Below are positions 1 to 5,624 of a DNA stretch of 8,791 nt, one piece after another. Origin of the DNA: DATLFQ01 sp035540915 (lineage in GTDB: Bacteria > Actinomycetota > Acidimicrobiia > Acidimicrobiales > GCA-2861595); NCBI GenBank assembly GCA_035540915.1, contig DATLFQ010000057.1:1-8791 (forward strand). Direction: 5' to 3'. A program made the position numbers and the translations under genes. Below the pieces are notes generated by a model that was given only the letters and a program-made list of their open reading frames with translations, had not been told where the DNA came from and did not search any database. Each line of letters starts with the position of its first letter. The first letter of the stretch is position 1.

Positions 1-164
1 CCGGCGGGCACGACCGCCATGGCCTCGGAGCCGCCTGGGTTGAACACCTTCGCCCCCTCCTTGACGTAGGCCAGGCCGTCGTCGAGGAGGGTGAACACGG
101 CAGGGGCGATCTCTTCGCACAGGCCGTCGCCGGTGCAGAGATCCTGGTCGATCCAGACCTTCAT
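1..164 (-). CDS. Ferredoxin, [3Fe-4S]/[4Fe-4S] small type (partial, N-terminal part)
   Basis: The first 54 codons of a small ferredoxin; the rest lies beyond the left edge. It is an electron carrier expected to serve a cytosolic oxidoreductase such as a P450, but the partner is not visible here. The protein begins MKVWIDQDLCTGDGLCEEIA. Cys10 and Cys16 form the CxxxxxC cluster-binding pair of single-cluster actinobacterial ferredoxins, followed by the usual Ala-Pro-x-Val-Phe and an acidic Leu-Asp-Asp-Gly stretch. The last ligand, normally a Cys-Pro near the C-terminus, would be in the missing part, so cluster type cannot be decided. The ATG lies exactly 6 nt after a TACGAT box with no Shine-Dalgarno, which suggests a leaderless transcript and supports this start. 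It is transcribed divergently from mpa. The family call is secure; a functional link to the proteasome is not shown. Confidence 0.88.
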   Translation of the reverse strand, partial: MKVWIDQDLCTGDGLCEEIAPAVFTLLDDGLAYVKEGAKVFNPGGSEAMAVVPA

Positions 165-170
165 GGGGCC

Positions 171-176
171 ATCGTA
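171..176 (-). promoter_or_regulatory. -10 box of the ferredoxin gene (leaderless)
   Basis: On the minus strand TACGAT is followed by 6 nt and then the ferredoxin ATG. This TANNNT-to-start spacing is typical of actinobacterial leaderless promoters. No convincing -35 element was found at 17-18 nt upstream. Confidence 0.55.
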
Positions 177-230
177 GCCGGGTTTGCGCGGGATCGACGG
201 TGCAAACTCGGCCCCGGCACAAGCCTCCCG

Positions 231-2084
231 TTGCGATCAGGCGCCGTGTATGGTCGCCCCGTCCCGTTCGCACCCGAGTCTGCCCTGCCGACGGCACGGG
301 AGGTGGTTCCGACGCCCGACCCTGACAACGACGGGAAGCTCTCCGCGCTCGAGCTGGAGGCGGCGGAGCTGCGCGAACAGGCCATGGTCCTGGAAGAGGA
401 GGTCGTCGCCCTGCGCCGGCGGCTCCAGGACGCGCCCAAGCGGGTCCGCACCCTGGAGGAGAAGCTCCTGGAGACCAAGGGCCAGCTCGCCCAGGCGGTG
501 TCGCAGAACGAGCGCCTGACCTACACGCTCCGGGAAGCGCGCGAGCACATCGCCAAGCTGCGCGAGGAGGTCGACAAGCTCACCCAGCCGCCGTCGGCCT
601 ACGGCACCTACCTCGAAACCAACGACGACGGCACGGTCGACGTGTTCTCGGGCGGGCGCAAGATGCGCGTGGCCCTGCACCCGGAGCTGGACATCTCCGA
701 CCTGCGGCGGGGCCAGGAGGTCGTGCTCAACGAGTCCCTCAACGTGGTGCTCGCCCGACACCAGGAGGTCTCGGGCGAGGTGGTCACGCTCAAGGAGCTC
801 CTCGACGACGGCCGGCGGGCCCTCATCGTCGGCCGGGCCGACGACGAGCGGGTGGTCGAGCTGTCCGAGGCGCTCTGGGGCGAGCGACTGCGCTCGGGCG
901 ACACGGTGCTGATGGACCCCCGGACCGGCATGCTCCTCGAGCGCCTGCCCCGCCCGGAGGTGGAGGAGCTGGTCCTCGAAGAGGTGCCCGACATCTCCTA
1001 CGACGACGTGGGCGGCCTGGACGCCCAGATCGAGGCGATCACCGACGCCGTCGAGCTGCCCTTCCTGCACCGGGACCTGTTCGTCGAGCACAAGCTGCCC
1101 GCCCCCAAGGGGATCCTGCTCTACGGGCCGCCCGGCTGCGGCAAGACGCTGATCGCCAAGGCGGTCGCCAACTCGCTGGCAAAGAAGGTGGCCCAGGTGA
1201 CCGGCGACACCTCGGCCAAGAGCTATTTCCTGAACATCAAGGGCCCCGAGCTGCTGAACAAGTACGTGGGCGAGACCGAGCGCCAGATCCGCCTCGTCTT
1301 CCAGCGCGCCCGGGAGAAGTCCGAGGAGGGCATGCCGGTCATCGTCTTCTTCGACGAGATGGACTCGCTGTTCCGTACCCGCGGGACGGGGATCTCCTCG
1401 GACATGGAGTCCACCATCGTGCCCCAGCTCCTGGCCGAGATCGACGGCGTGGAGACGCTCAAGAACGTCATCGTGATCGGGGCCTCCAACCGGGAGGACC
1501 TCATCGACCCGGCCATCCTGCGCCCGGGCCGCCTCGACGTGAAGATCAAGATCGAGCGGCCCAACCGGGAGGCGGCGGTCCAGATCTTCGGGCGCTACCT
1601 CACCGCCGACCTGCCCATCGACCCACTGGAGGTCGAAAGCCTCGGCGGCGGCGACGTGGAGAAGGCGGTCCGGGTGATGATCGAGCGCACGGTCGAGGAG
1701 ATGTACCGCGACACCGAGGACAACCGCTTCATCGAGGTCACGTACCAGAACGGCGACAAGGAGGTCATGTACTTCAAGGACTTCGCGTCGGGGGCCATGA
1801 TCGAGAACATCGTGCGCCGGGCCAAGAAGCTGGCCATCAAGCGGATCATCGCCGGCGAGCGCAAGGGCATCCGGGCGGCCGACCTCAGCGCGTCGATCCG
1901 CCAGGAGTACAAGGAGCACGAGGACCTGCCCAACTCCACCAACCCCGACGACTGGGCGAAGATCTCCGGCAAGAAGGGGGAGCGCATCGTGTTCCTCCGG
2001 GTCCTGTTGTCGGAGGGCAAGCCGGGCCAGACGCCGGTGGGCGGCCGGGCCATCGAACGGGTGGGAACCGGGCAGTACCTGTAG
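231..2084 (+). CDS. mpa: Proteasome-associated AAA+ ATPase (Mpa/ARC)
   Basis: Hexameric cytosolic unfoldase that captures pupylated proteins, unfolds them with ATP and feeds them into the 20S proteasome. Numbered from the TTG at 231 (617 aa; M. tuberculosis Mpa is 609 aa), it has an N-terminal coiled coil at about 39-117 that binds Pup, an OB-type inter-domain region at about 120-245, and an AAA+ module from about 256. Walker A GPPGCGKT is at 299-306, Walker B VIVFFDEMD at 370-378 (Asp375, Glu376), and the arginine-finger segment DPAILRPGRLD at 426-436. The protein ends Gly-Gln-Tyr-Leu; the penultimate Tyr is the family's docking residue for the proteasome alpha ring. The start is uncertain: GTG at 246 and GTG at 303 are in frame, none has a well-spaced Shine-Dalgarno, and the first 38 residues are Pro-rich and unstructured, so a shorter product (593 aa from 303) is possible. 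It is followed after 57 nt by dop and divergent from the ferredoxin. Confidence 0.97.
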   Translation: MRSGAVYGRPVPFAPESALPTAREVVPTPDPDNDGKLSALELEAAELREQAMVLEEEVVALRRRLQDAPKRVRTLEEKLLETKGQLAQAVSQNERLTYTLREAREHIAKLREEVDKLTQPPSAYGTYLETNDDGTVDVFSGGRKMRVALHPELDISDLRRGQEVVLNESLNVVLARHQEVSGEVVTLKELLDDGRRALIVGRADDERVVELSEALWGERLRSGDTVLMDPRTGMLLERLPRPEVEELVLEEVPDISYDDVGGLDAQIEAITDAVELPFLHRDLFVEHKLPAPKGILLYGPPGCGKTLIAKAVANSLAKKVAQVTGDTSAKSYFLNIKGPELLNKYVGETERQIRLVFQRAREKSEEGMPVIVFFDEMDSLFRTRGTGISSDMESTIVPQLLAEIDGVETLKNVIVIGASNREDLIDPAILRPGRLDVKIKIERPNREAAVQIFGRYLTADLPIDPLEVESLGGGDVEKAVRVMIERTVEEMYRDTEDNRFIEVTYQNGDKEVMYFKDFASGAMIENIVRRAKKLAIKRIIAGERKGIRAADLSASIRQEYKEHEDLPNSTNPDDWAKISGKKGERIVFLRVLLSEGKPGQTPVGGRAIERVGTGQYL

Positions 2085-2129
2085 GCGCCGCTCCGATCGG
2101 CCGCACCGGTGGTGCCGCGACTCGGGGGG

Positions 2130-2135
2130 TAGGGT
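2130..2135 (+). promoter_or_regulatory. Possible -10 box in front of dop
   Basis: TAGGGT ends 6 nt before the GTG start of dop, in the 57-nt mpa-dop gap. This fits an internal leaderless promoter giving dop and pup their own transcript, separate from mpa. The G-rich stretch ending at 2134 could alternatively act as a weak ribosome binding site. No clear -35 is seen. A small inverted repeat (GCACC/GGTGC, 2103-2115) lies just upstream. Confidence 0.45.
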
Positions 2136-2141
2136 CGGATC

Positions 2142-3629
2142 GTGGCCATAGCCAAGGTCTGCGGGATCGAGACCGAGTACGGGATCGACCCGCGCGGCAT
2201 GGGCGAGAAGAACCCCATCGCCGCCTCGTCGGTGCTCATCAACGCCTACGTGAGCGATCTGCAGCGCAAGGTCGGCTGGGACTTCGAGGACGAGTCGCCC
2301 GGCAACGACGCCCGGGGGTTCGCCCGGGAGGGATCGGCGGCACCCGAGGTCGAGACCCACCTGGTGAACGCCGTGCTCACCAACGGCGCCCGGTACTACG
2401 TCGACCACGCCCACCCGGAGTTCTCGACGCCCGAGTGCCTCGACGCCCTGGAGTGCCTGCGCTACGACCGGGCCGGCGAGCAGATCCTCGTGCAGTCGAT
2501 GGCCGCCGTCGAGCGCCTCCTGCCGCCAGGGCAGGACATCGTGATCTACAAGAACAACTCCGACCGCAAGGGCAACTCCTACGGCACCCACGAGAACTAC
2601 CTGGTGGACCGCCAGGTGCCCTTCGCCAAGCTGGTCCAGCACGTGATGCCCCACTTCGTCACGCGAGGCATCTACACCGGGGCGGGCAAGGTGGGCACCG
2701 AGGCGCCGACCGGCGATCTCGAGGTTCCCTTCCAGCTCACCCAGCGGGCCGACTTCTTCGAGGAGGAGGTCGGCCTCGAGACCACCATCAAGCGGCCCAT
2801 CGTGAACACCCGCGACGAGCCGCACGCCGACGCCCAGAAATACCGGCGCCTCCACGTGATCGTCGGCGACGCCAACCTCGCAGAGGTGGCCACGTTCCTG
2901 AAGGTCGGCGTCACCTCGATCGTGCTGGCCATGATCGAGGACGACTGGTTCGCGGACCGCGACTTCACCCTGGCGGCGCCCGTCCAGTGCATCCGGCGGG
3001 TGTCCTACGACCTGGACCTGAACCACCCGCTGGAGCTGGCCGACGGCCGGCGGATGACCGCCCTCGACCTGCAGTGGGAGTACCACGACCTGGCCCGCAA
3101 GTACGCCGACGACCGGGGGCTGGCCGCGGTCGGGGAGGCCGTCGGGGCCGACGTGCTGCGGCGGTGGGAGCACGTCCTCACCGGGCTGGAGACCGACCCC
3201 TCGTCACTCAGCGGCCAGCTGGACTGGGTGGCCAAGTACCGTCTTCTGGACGGCTACCGCGAGCGCCACGGCCTGCGGTGGTCCGACCCCCGCCTGGCCG
3301 CCATGGACCTGCAATACCACGACCTGCGACCGGGCCGATCGCTGTTCGCCCGTTTGGGCACCGAGCGGCTCGTGAGCGAGGAGTCGGTGGCCGCCGCCGT
3401 GAGCGAGCCGCCCACCGGCACCCGCGCCTACTTCCGCGGCCGGTGCCTGCAGCGCTGGGCCTCGTCCATCGCCGCCGCGAACTGGGATTCCATCGTGTTC
3501 GATTTGGGCGGCGACCCGTTGCGGCGGGTCCCGATGATGGAACCGCTCAAAGGTACGGCCGAGATGGTCGATAGCTTGTTGGAGGGATGCCCCAGTCCCG
3601 CCGCACTGTTGGACAGACTGGGCGCCTGA
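2142..3629 (+). CDS. dop: Pup deamidase/depupylase Dop
   Basis: A carboxylate-amine ligase-fold enzyme related to glutamine synthetase. In the cytosol it hydrolyses the isopeptide bond between Pup and substrate lysines, and in species whose Pup ends in Gln it also deamidates that residue. The 495-aa product (M. tuberculosis Dop is about 505 aa) shows the N-terminal metal/ATP motif GIETEYG at 8-14, the nucleophile-region motif YYVDHAHPEFSTPE with Asp88 in the position of the essential Dop aspartate, KNNSDRKGNSYGTHENY at 137-153, and NTRDEPHADA at 222-231. An insertion at about 40-73, absent from PafA in this window, is the 'Dop loop' that separates Dop from PafA. The GTG start follows a TAGGGT box at leaderless spacing. 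Its stop overlaps the Shine-Dalgarno of pup, so the two are probably cotranscribed and translationally coupled. Because Pup here already ends in Glu, depupylation is the expected main role (inference). Confidence 0.97.
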   Translation: MAIAKVCGIETEYGIDPRGMGEKNPIAASSVLINAYVSDLQRKVGWDFEDESPGNDARGFAREGSAAPEVETHLVNAVLTNGARYYVDHAHPEFSTPECLDALECLRYDRAGEQILVQSMAAVERLLPPGQDIVIYKNNSDRKGNSYGTHENYLVDRQVPFAKLVQHVMPHFVTRGIYTGAGKVGTEAPTGDLEVPFQLTQRADFFEEEVGLETTIKRPIVNTRDEPHADAQKYRRLHVIVGDANLAEVATFLKVGVTSIVLAMIEDDWFADRDFTLAAPVQCIRRVSYDLDLNHPLELADGRRMTALDLQWEYHDLARKYADDRGLAAVGEAVGADVLRRWEHVLTGLETDPSSLSGQLDWVAKYRLLDGYRERHGLRWSDPRLAAMDLQYHDLRPGRSLFARLGTERLVSEESVAAAVSEPPTGTRAYFRGRCLQRWASSIAAANWDSIVFDLGGDPLRRVPMMEPLKGTAEMVDSLLEGCPSPAALLDRLGA

Positions 3630-3634
3630 GGAGG
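3628..3634 (+). promoter_or_regulatory. Shine-Dalgarno of pup, overlapping the dop stop
   Basis: GAGGAGG begins inside the dop TGA codon and ends 9 nt before ATG 3644. It fixes the pup start and rules out the longer in-frame reading that begins at 3587 inside dop. Confidence 0.8.
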
Positions 3635-3643
3635 CACTGCACC

Positions 3644-3841
3644 ATGGCCGAACGAGAACAGAAGAAGCGCCAGCCGGCAGCCCGCGAGGTCGAGGAGATC
3701 GACGAGGCGGCCCCGGCCGGCAACAAGCAGGGCGACAAGATCAAGGCGGAGCTGGACGAGCTGCTGGACGAGATCGACGAGGTGCTCGAGGTGAACGCCG
3801 AGGACTTCGTGCGCTCCTACGTCCAGAAGGGCGGGGAGTAG
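3644..3841 (+). CDS. pup: Prokaryotic ubiquitin-like protein Pup, ending Gly-Gly-Glu
   Basis: A small, mostly disordered protein modifier that PafA joins through its C-terminal Glu side chain to substrate lysines, marking them for Mpa and the proteasome. The 65-aa product (M. tuberculosis Pup is 64 aa) has a charged disordered N-terminal half that Mpa uses to start unfolding. A segment at about 31-57, including ELDELLDEIDEVLE (36-49), becomes helical on the Mpa coiled coil. The highly conserved tail NAEDFVRSYVQKGGE is at 51-65. The last residue is encoded as Glu (GAG, then TAG), not Gln as in mycobacteria, so the product is ligation-competent without deamidation. The start is set by the GAGGAGG site overlapping the dop stop; an in-frame reading from 3587 would add 19 unrelated residues. 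A GC-rich inverted repeat begins at its stop codon. Identity is certain. Confidence 0.98.
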   Translation: MAEREQKKRQPAAREVEEIDEAAPAGNKQGDKIKAELDELLDEIDEVLEVNAEDFVRSYVQKGGE

Positions 3842-3871
3842 GGCGGACGGCGGCGCCGCCGCCGCCCGCCC
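3841..3871 (+). terminator. GC-rich inverted repeat between convergent genes, probable terminator
   Basis: GGGCGGACGGCGGC at 3841-3854 is followed at once by GCCGCCGCCGCCCGCCC. The two arms pair almost fully with a small bulge. It sits between the stop of pup (+) and the stop of the convergent gene ending at 3886 (-), where a two-way terminator would be expected. There is no U-tract, which is common for actinobacterial hairpins. A weaker second repeat, GAGCGG/CCGCTC (3874-3904), spans the stop of the minus-strand gene. Confidence 0.5.
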
Positions 3872-3885
3872 CCGAGCGGTGCCCG

Positions 3886-4695
3886 CTACCGGCGGCCGCC
3901 GCTCAGCTTGAAGGCGAAGTGCAGCGGCCGGTCCTGCTCGTCGAAGGGGATGGCGATGTCCTCGGTGCCATCGGGATCGATGCGGACCACCACGCGCGGC
4001 CGGAAATGTCCGCCGCTGCGGGCACCGGTGAGCCGGCGCAGTTCGGCGAACGCCTCGCCGTTGGTGCGGTGCCGGCTGATCGGCTGGCCGCTGATGCCCT
4101 CGAACGACCGGCCCTCCATCTCCCGGATCTCGTAGACGACACCGGTCATGGCCTTGGGCGACTTCGGCGGCTTCTCGCCTCGGTTGCGCTTCACCTTCTC
4201 GGCCTTCTCGGGCTTCACCTTCTCGGGCTTGGGTTCCTTCTCGGCCTTGGCCCTGCGACCGAAGCGCGAACGCTTGGCGGCGGGCTCGGGGTCGGTCGGC
4301 GGCTCCCATGAGGGGGCGGCCCAGGGACCGGCGGCCGGCGCCCCCGTGGCGTCGCCCCCGCTCTCCGCCGCCGGGTCGGCGGCCGATTCGCGGGCGTCCG
4401 CGTCGGGGGCCCCGGCGACCTCGGGCTCGGGGGCGGCTTCCTCGGCCTCTGCGTCCTCCTCGCTCTCGTCACCGACCAGCGCCAGCCGGTAGGTGCGCCG
4501 GTCCCGGACCCCCCTCGCGACCAGCCCCTCGGCCTCCAGCTCCGCCAGGGCGGCGGTCAGCTCGGCCCGCGTCCAGTCGAGGTCGTCAGCGATCACCCGC
4601 AGCAGGGCCCGCCCGGGCGGTACCTCGACGACGCCACCTCGCTCGGCGAGGTAGTCGAGTACGCGTTCGGTTGCGCTGGCCAGGTCGGTCGGCAT
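3886..4695 (-). CDS. Unrecognised protein: winged-helix-like head, charged disordered linker, C-terminal domain
   Basis: I do not recognise this 269-aa protein. Three parts are visible. Residues 1-75 (MPTDLASATERVLDYLAERG...) look like a small helical and winged-helix unit: a helix, a Leu-Arg-Val-Ile-Ala-Asp-Asp-Leu step, a putative recognition helix at about 42-57 and a basic wing RGVRDRRTYRL (61-71). Residues 76-140 are Glu/Ala/Pro/Asp-rich and 141-181 are Lys/Glu/Pro-rich with KPEK-type repeats, so both are probably disordered and of opposite charge. Residues 184-269 form a compact predicted beta-rich domain containing YEIREMEGRSFEG and PRVVVRIDPDGTEDIAIPFD. No signal peptide or membrane helix is seen. 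ATG 4695 is preferred because GGAGG lies 6 nt upstream and the reading further upstream to 4899 is low-complexity and overlaps prcB. The gene is convergent with pup and divergent from prcB. A DNA-binding or adaptor role is only a guess from the head domain and position. Confidence 0.8.
   Translation of the reverse strand: MPTDLASATERVLDYLAERGGVVEVPPGRALLRVIADDLDWTRAELTAALAELEAEGLVARGVRDRRTYRLALVGDESEEDAEAEEAAPEPEVAGAPDADARESAADPAAESGGDATGAPAAGPWAAPSWEPPTDPEPAAKRSRFGRRAKAEKEPKPEKVKPEKAEKVKRNRGEKPPKSPKAMTGVVYEIREMEGRSFEGISGQPISRHRTNGEAFAELRRLTGARSGGHFRPRVVVRIDPDGTEDIAIPFDEQDRPLHFAFKLSGGRR
4190..4248 (-). repeat. Short imperfect tandem repeats coding the Lys/Glu/Pro linker
   Basis: On the plus strand the motif CTTCTCGG recurs four times at uneven spacing (for example CACCTTCTCGGCC and CACCTTCTCGGGC). 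In the minus-strand protein this reads as repeated (K/P)EK units at about residues 149-169. It looks like repeat expansion within a disordered linker, not a mobile or regulatory repeat. Confidence 0.5.
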
Positions 4696-4701
4696 GAAGG
4701 G

Positions 4702-4706
4702 CCTCC
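4702..4706 (-). promoter_or_regulatory. Shine-Dalgarno of the unknown minus-strand gene
   Basis: GGAGG on the minus strand lies 6 nt before ATG 4695. It decides this start over upstream in-frame starts that would run into prcB. Confidence 0.7.
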
Positions 4707-4738
4707 ATCGGCGATCGGGGCGAACGCCGTCCGAATTA

Positions 4739-4748
4739 CTGGTACCAG
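4739..4748. promoter_or_regulatory. 10-bp palindrome CTGGTACCAG in the divergent intergenic region
   Basis: A perfect palindrome next to a short AT-rich patch (GAATTACT) in an otherwise GC-rich 122-nt gap between prcB and the unknown minus-strand gene. Its position fits an operator or promoter core serving both directions. Function is not shown; see the similar palindrome at 6693-6702. Confidence 0.3.
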
Positions 4749-4802
4749 AGGGCGGCCCGGATGGGAACGCCCTGCCTGGGACGGCCGCCGGGGGCGACCG
4801 GG

Positions 4803-4808
4803 TAGCCT
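4803..4808 (+). promoter_or_regulatory. Possible -10 box of prcBA
   Basis: TAGCCT ends 9 nt before ATG 4818, and there is no Shine-Dalgarno in front of prcB. This suggests a leaderless or near-leaderless transcript starting at about 4815-4818. No clear -35 is seen. Confidence 0.45.
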
Positions 4809-4817
4809 CCCGAAGCC

Positions 4818-5624
4818 ATGACCTTGCCGCTGTTCCCGCCGACCGACGATCCGGGCCCGAGCTTCGTCGGCCTGGTGCACCGCCTCCAGGGTGCGCCACC
4901 CCGGTTCGAGGTCGACCGCTCGACGGTGACCCACGCCACCACCATCGTGGCGGTCCGCTACGCGCAGGGCGTGGTGATGGCCGGCGACCGGCGGGCGACG
5001 GCCGGCTCCACCATCGCTCACCGCAACATGGAGAAGGTCTACCCGGCCGACCGGCACTCGGGCGTCGCCATCGCCGGAGCGGCCGGCCCGGCGATGGAGA
5101 TGGTCAAGCTGTTCCAGCTCACCCTCGAGCACTACGAGAAGCTGGAGGGCAGCTCGCTCAGCCTGGAGGGCAAGGCCAATCAGCTGGCCCAGATGATCCG
5201 GCTCAACATGCCGATGGCGATGCAGGGCCTCGTCGTGGTGCCGATCTTCGCCGGCTACGATCTGCGCCGCCAGCAGGGGCGGATCTTCACCTACGACGTC
5301 ACCGGCGGGCGCTACGAGGAAGCGGACTACCACGCCGACGGCTCGGGTGGCCGCGATGCCCGCACCACCATCAAGCTGGGCTTTCGCGACGGCATGGACC
5401 GCGACGAGGTGATCGAGCTGGCCATCCAGAGCCTCTACGAGGCGGCCGAGGAGGACAGCGCCACGGGTGGGCCCGACCCCGTGCGCGGCATCTACCCGGT
5501 GATCGCCACCATCTCCGCAGCCGGCTTCGAGCGGGTGGCCGAGGACGAGGTGGCGGAGCGCTTCGGGGCCCTGCTCCGGCGGCGCACCGACCACAACCAG
5601 CGGCCGGCGGAGGACCAGCCATGA
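4818..5624 (+). CDS. prcB: 20S proteasome subunit beta (PrcB), precursor with propeptide
   Basis: The catalytic subunit of the 20S core; two heptameric beta rings form the proteolytic chamber between the PrcA rings. The 268-aa precursor has a propeptide of about 40 residues removed autocatalytically to expose Thr41 as the N-terminal nucleophile. The mature start reads TTIVAVRYAQGVVMAGDRRA. In mature numbering Thr1, Asp17 (in AGDRR) and Lys33 (in EKVY) fall exactly on the canonical catalytic positions. EHYEKLEG and the conserved EEDSATGGPDPVRGIYP loop (from residue 212) are also present. The residue before the nucleophile is Ala40 instead of the usual Gly, which is odd because Gly at -1 is a near-constant processing feature. 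The propeptide is shorter than the 57 residues of M. tuberculosis PrcB. The ATG has no Shine-Dalgarno but follows a TAGCCT box. The stop overlaps the prcA start (ATGA), so the two are coupled. Confidence 0.97.
   Translation: MTLPLFPPTDDPGPSFVGLVHRLQGAPPRFEVDRSTVTHATTIVAVRYAQGVVMAGDRRATAGSTIAHRNMEKVYPADRHSGVAIAGAAGPAMEMVKLFQLTLEHYEKLEGSSLSLEGKANQLAQMIRLNMPMAMQGLVVVPIFAGYDLRRQQGRIFTYDVTGGRYEEADYHADGSGGRDARTTIKLGFRDGMDRDEVIELAIQSLYEAAEEDSATGGPDPVRGIYPVIATISAAGFERVAEDEVAERFGALLRRRTDHNQRPAEDQP
5609..5614 (+). promoter_or_regulatory. Shine-Dalgarno of prcA, inside prcB
   Basis: GGAGGA lies 6 nt before ATG 5621, within the last codons of prcB. With the ATGA stop/start overlap this supports translational coupling and roughly equal PrcB and PrcA output. 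Confidence 0.75.

Noticed and set aside
2085..2141. Small inverted repeat GCACC/GGTGC considered as a terminator after mpa
   Set aside because: The stem is only 5 bp with a 3-nt loop and no T-run, so it is too weak to call.
237..3173. Very long open reading frame (978 codons) on the minus strand
   Set aside because: It lies opposite mpa and dop, whose products match known families along their whole length. Its product is low-complexity, rich in Val, Leu, Gly, His and Asp, as expected for the antisense of high-GC codons.
3587..3643. 19-residue N-terminal extension of Pup from an upstream ATG
   Set aside because: It overlaps dop in another frame and lacks a ribosome site. The GAGGAGG at 3628-3634 sets the start at 3644, which gives the usual Pup length.
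4190..4248. CTTCTCGG repeats considered as a CRISPR-like or regulatory array
   Set aside because: The units are very short, unevenly spaced and inside a coding linker, with no spacers of even length.
3908..4697. Several plus-strand open frames opposite the unknown gene
   Set aside because: They are Arg/Pro/Ser-rich and overlap one another. Only the minus-strand frame gives a structured head and C-terminal domain plus a Shine-Dalgarno.
4696..4899. 68-residue upstream extension of the unknown minus-strand gene
   Set aside because: It runs into prcB, is Pro/Arg/Ser-rich low complexity, and ATG 4695 has a good Shine-Dalgarno.
4694..5620. Plus-strand open frame in the prcA register running upstream through prcB
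   Set aside because: The upstream part is an Arg/Pro/Gly-rich shadow of prcB. The real prcA start is ATG 5621 with GGAGGA upstream and homology beginning there.
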